Shown here: positions 63,790-64,000 of the stretch, piece by piece | Layout: the number at the start of each line of letters is the position of its first letter | How positions within the stretch are numbered: position 1 is the first letter of the stretch | Origin: Streptomyces lasiicapitis | Lineage (GTDB): Bacteria > Actinomycetota > Actinomycetes > Streptomycetales > Streptomycetaceae | Direction: 5' to 3' | Assembly (NCBI RefSeq): GCF_014646335.1 | Contig: NZ_BMNG01000006.1 | Span: 62,001 to 126,000, forward strand | DNA: 64,000 nt | The notes under the pieces: generated by a model | The model's input: the letters and a program-made list of their open reading frames with translations, nothing else | Databases searched by the model: none | What the model was told of the DNA's origin: nothing | Position numbers and translations under genes: made by a program

Positions 63790-64000
63790 CCCGAGCCCCT
63801 TCGTCCCGTTCAGCCCCCGCTGTCACATTCACATTCATGTCCACGTCCACGCTCATGTCGAGGGCGAGCGCCGCGCTCCAGCTGAAGCCGCGGGCGCCGC
63901 AGCCGCTTCCGGTGTACGGATCCACGTACTCGGCGAAGTCGGAGGCCACCGCGGTGTCGAGCACCGCCGCGCGCAGCACGTCCGCGCGCTCCCGCTCACC
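63782..64000 (-). CDS. Glycoside hydrolase (MGH1/GH63-like), C-terminal fragment
   Basis: Only the last 72 residues lie in the window; the gene continues beyond 64000. FAEYVDPYTGSGCGARGFSWSAALALDM is the usual C-terminal end of MGH1-like/GH63-type alpha-glycosidases of Actinobacteria. An alternating tail (DMSVDVDMNVNV) comes from a short DNA repeat (about 63822-63860). Coupled to the debranching-type gene, so both probably serve alpha-glucan or glucosylglycerate-type breakdown. Confidence 0.75.
   Translation of the reverse strand, partial: GERERADVLRAAVLDTAVASDFAEYVDPYTGSGCGARGFSWSAALALDMSVDVDMNVNVTAGAERDEGARDE

Overview
The window is high-GC DNA with almost no intergenic space. Codon use, GTG starts, a single in-frame TTA codon and the gene order all point to a Streptomyces chromosome. 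The order tricorn protease – phoH – ybeY – corC – era – leuA – recO – uppS – zur – znuBCA – glyS – dus matches, from memory, the conserved core of Streptomyces genomes near the S. coelicolor SCO2500-2550 block. Accessory modules sit between these core genes. I saw no tRNA, rRNA, CRISPR array, transposase or integrase.

Layout. 0-11 kb: a 5'-truncated tricorn protease, HIT protein, RNase Z, adenine/adenosine deaminase, glucarate dehydratase with a PfkB kinase, then phoH-ybeY-corC-yjbR. 11-14 kb: a divergent MFS exporter / MmyB-like regulator pair. 14-21 kb: a degenerate cytidine deaminase-like protein, era, a GH1 beta-glucosidase, a protealysin-like M4 protease with its emfourin-like inhibitor, leuA behind a Leu-codon leader peptide, and a TerB-domain protein. 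21-26 kb: an MMPL exporter and a two-component system. 26-37 kb: a sialic-acid scavenging cluster. 37-45 kb: accessory regulator/effector pairs (SnoaL/TetR, LysR/MFS, methyltransferase, AraC), a wrecked ornithine cyclodeaminase gene, and an XRE/DUF397 pair. 45-52 kb: recO, uppS, zur, znuBCA, glyS. 52-60 kb: GMC oxidoreductase, TetR, aldo/keto reductase, a dienelactone-hydrolase-like enzyme, two MFS exporters and a second MmyB-like regulator. 60-64 kb: dus, a glycogen-debranching-type glycosidase, and the 3' end of another glycosidase.

The most interesting system is the 26-37 kb cluster. It has a secreted Asp-box sialidase, a Tat/lipoprotein solute-binding protein, an Opp/Dpp-type ABC transporter with a permease-ATPase fusion (the layout I recall for SatABCD/SiaEFGI sialic-acid importers), a DapA/NanA-family lyase, a FadR-type GntR regulator and a GH42 beta-galactosidase. 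All three transcription units carry the same operator: three head-to-tail 7-bp units around ACGTCCY with a GT-N3-AC core. At two of them it lies just downstream of a good -35/-10 promoter. This looks like one self-contained regulon controlled by the cluster's own GntR protein.

Other notable signals: two unlinked MmyB/MFS modules share an ACCAGGYGCA motif at the same distance from the regulator start. A repeated GC-rich hairpin element occurs three times and once fills the middle of the deleted ornithine cyclodeaminase gene. znuA appears leaderless with a Zur box over its -10. leuA has a 15-residue leader with four consecutive Leu codons and a long hairpin.
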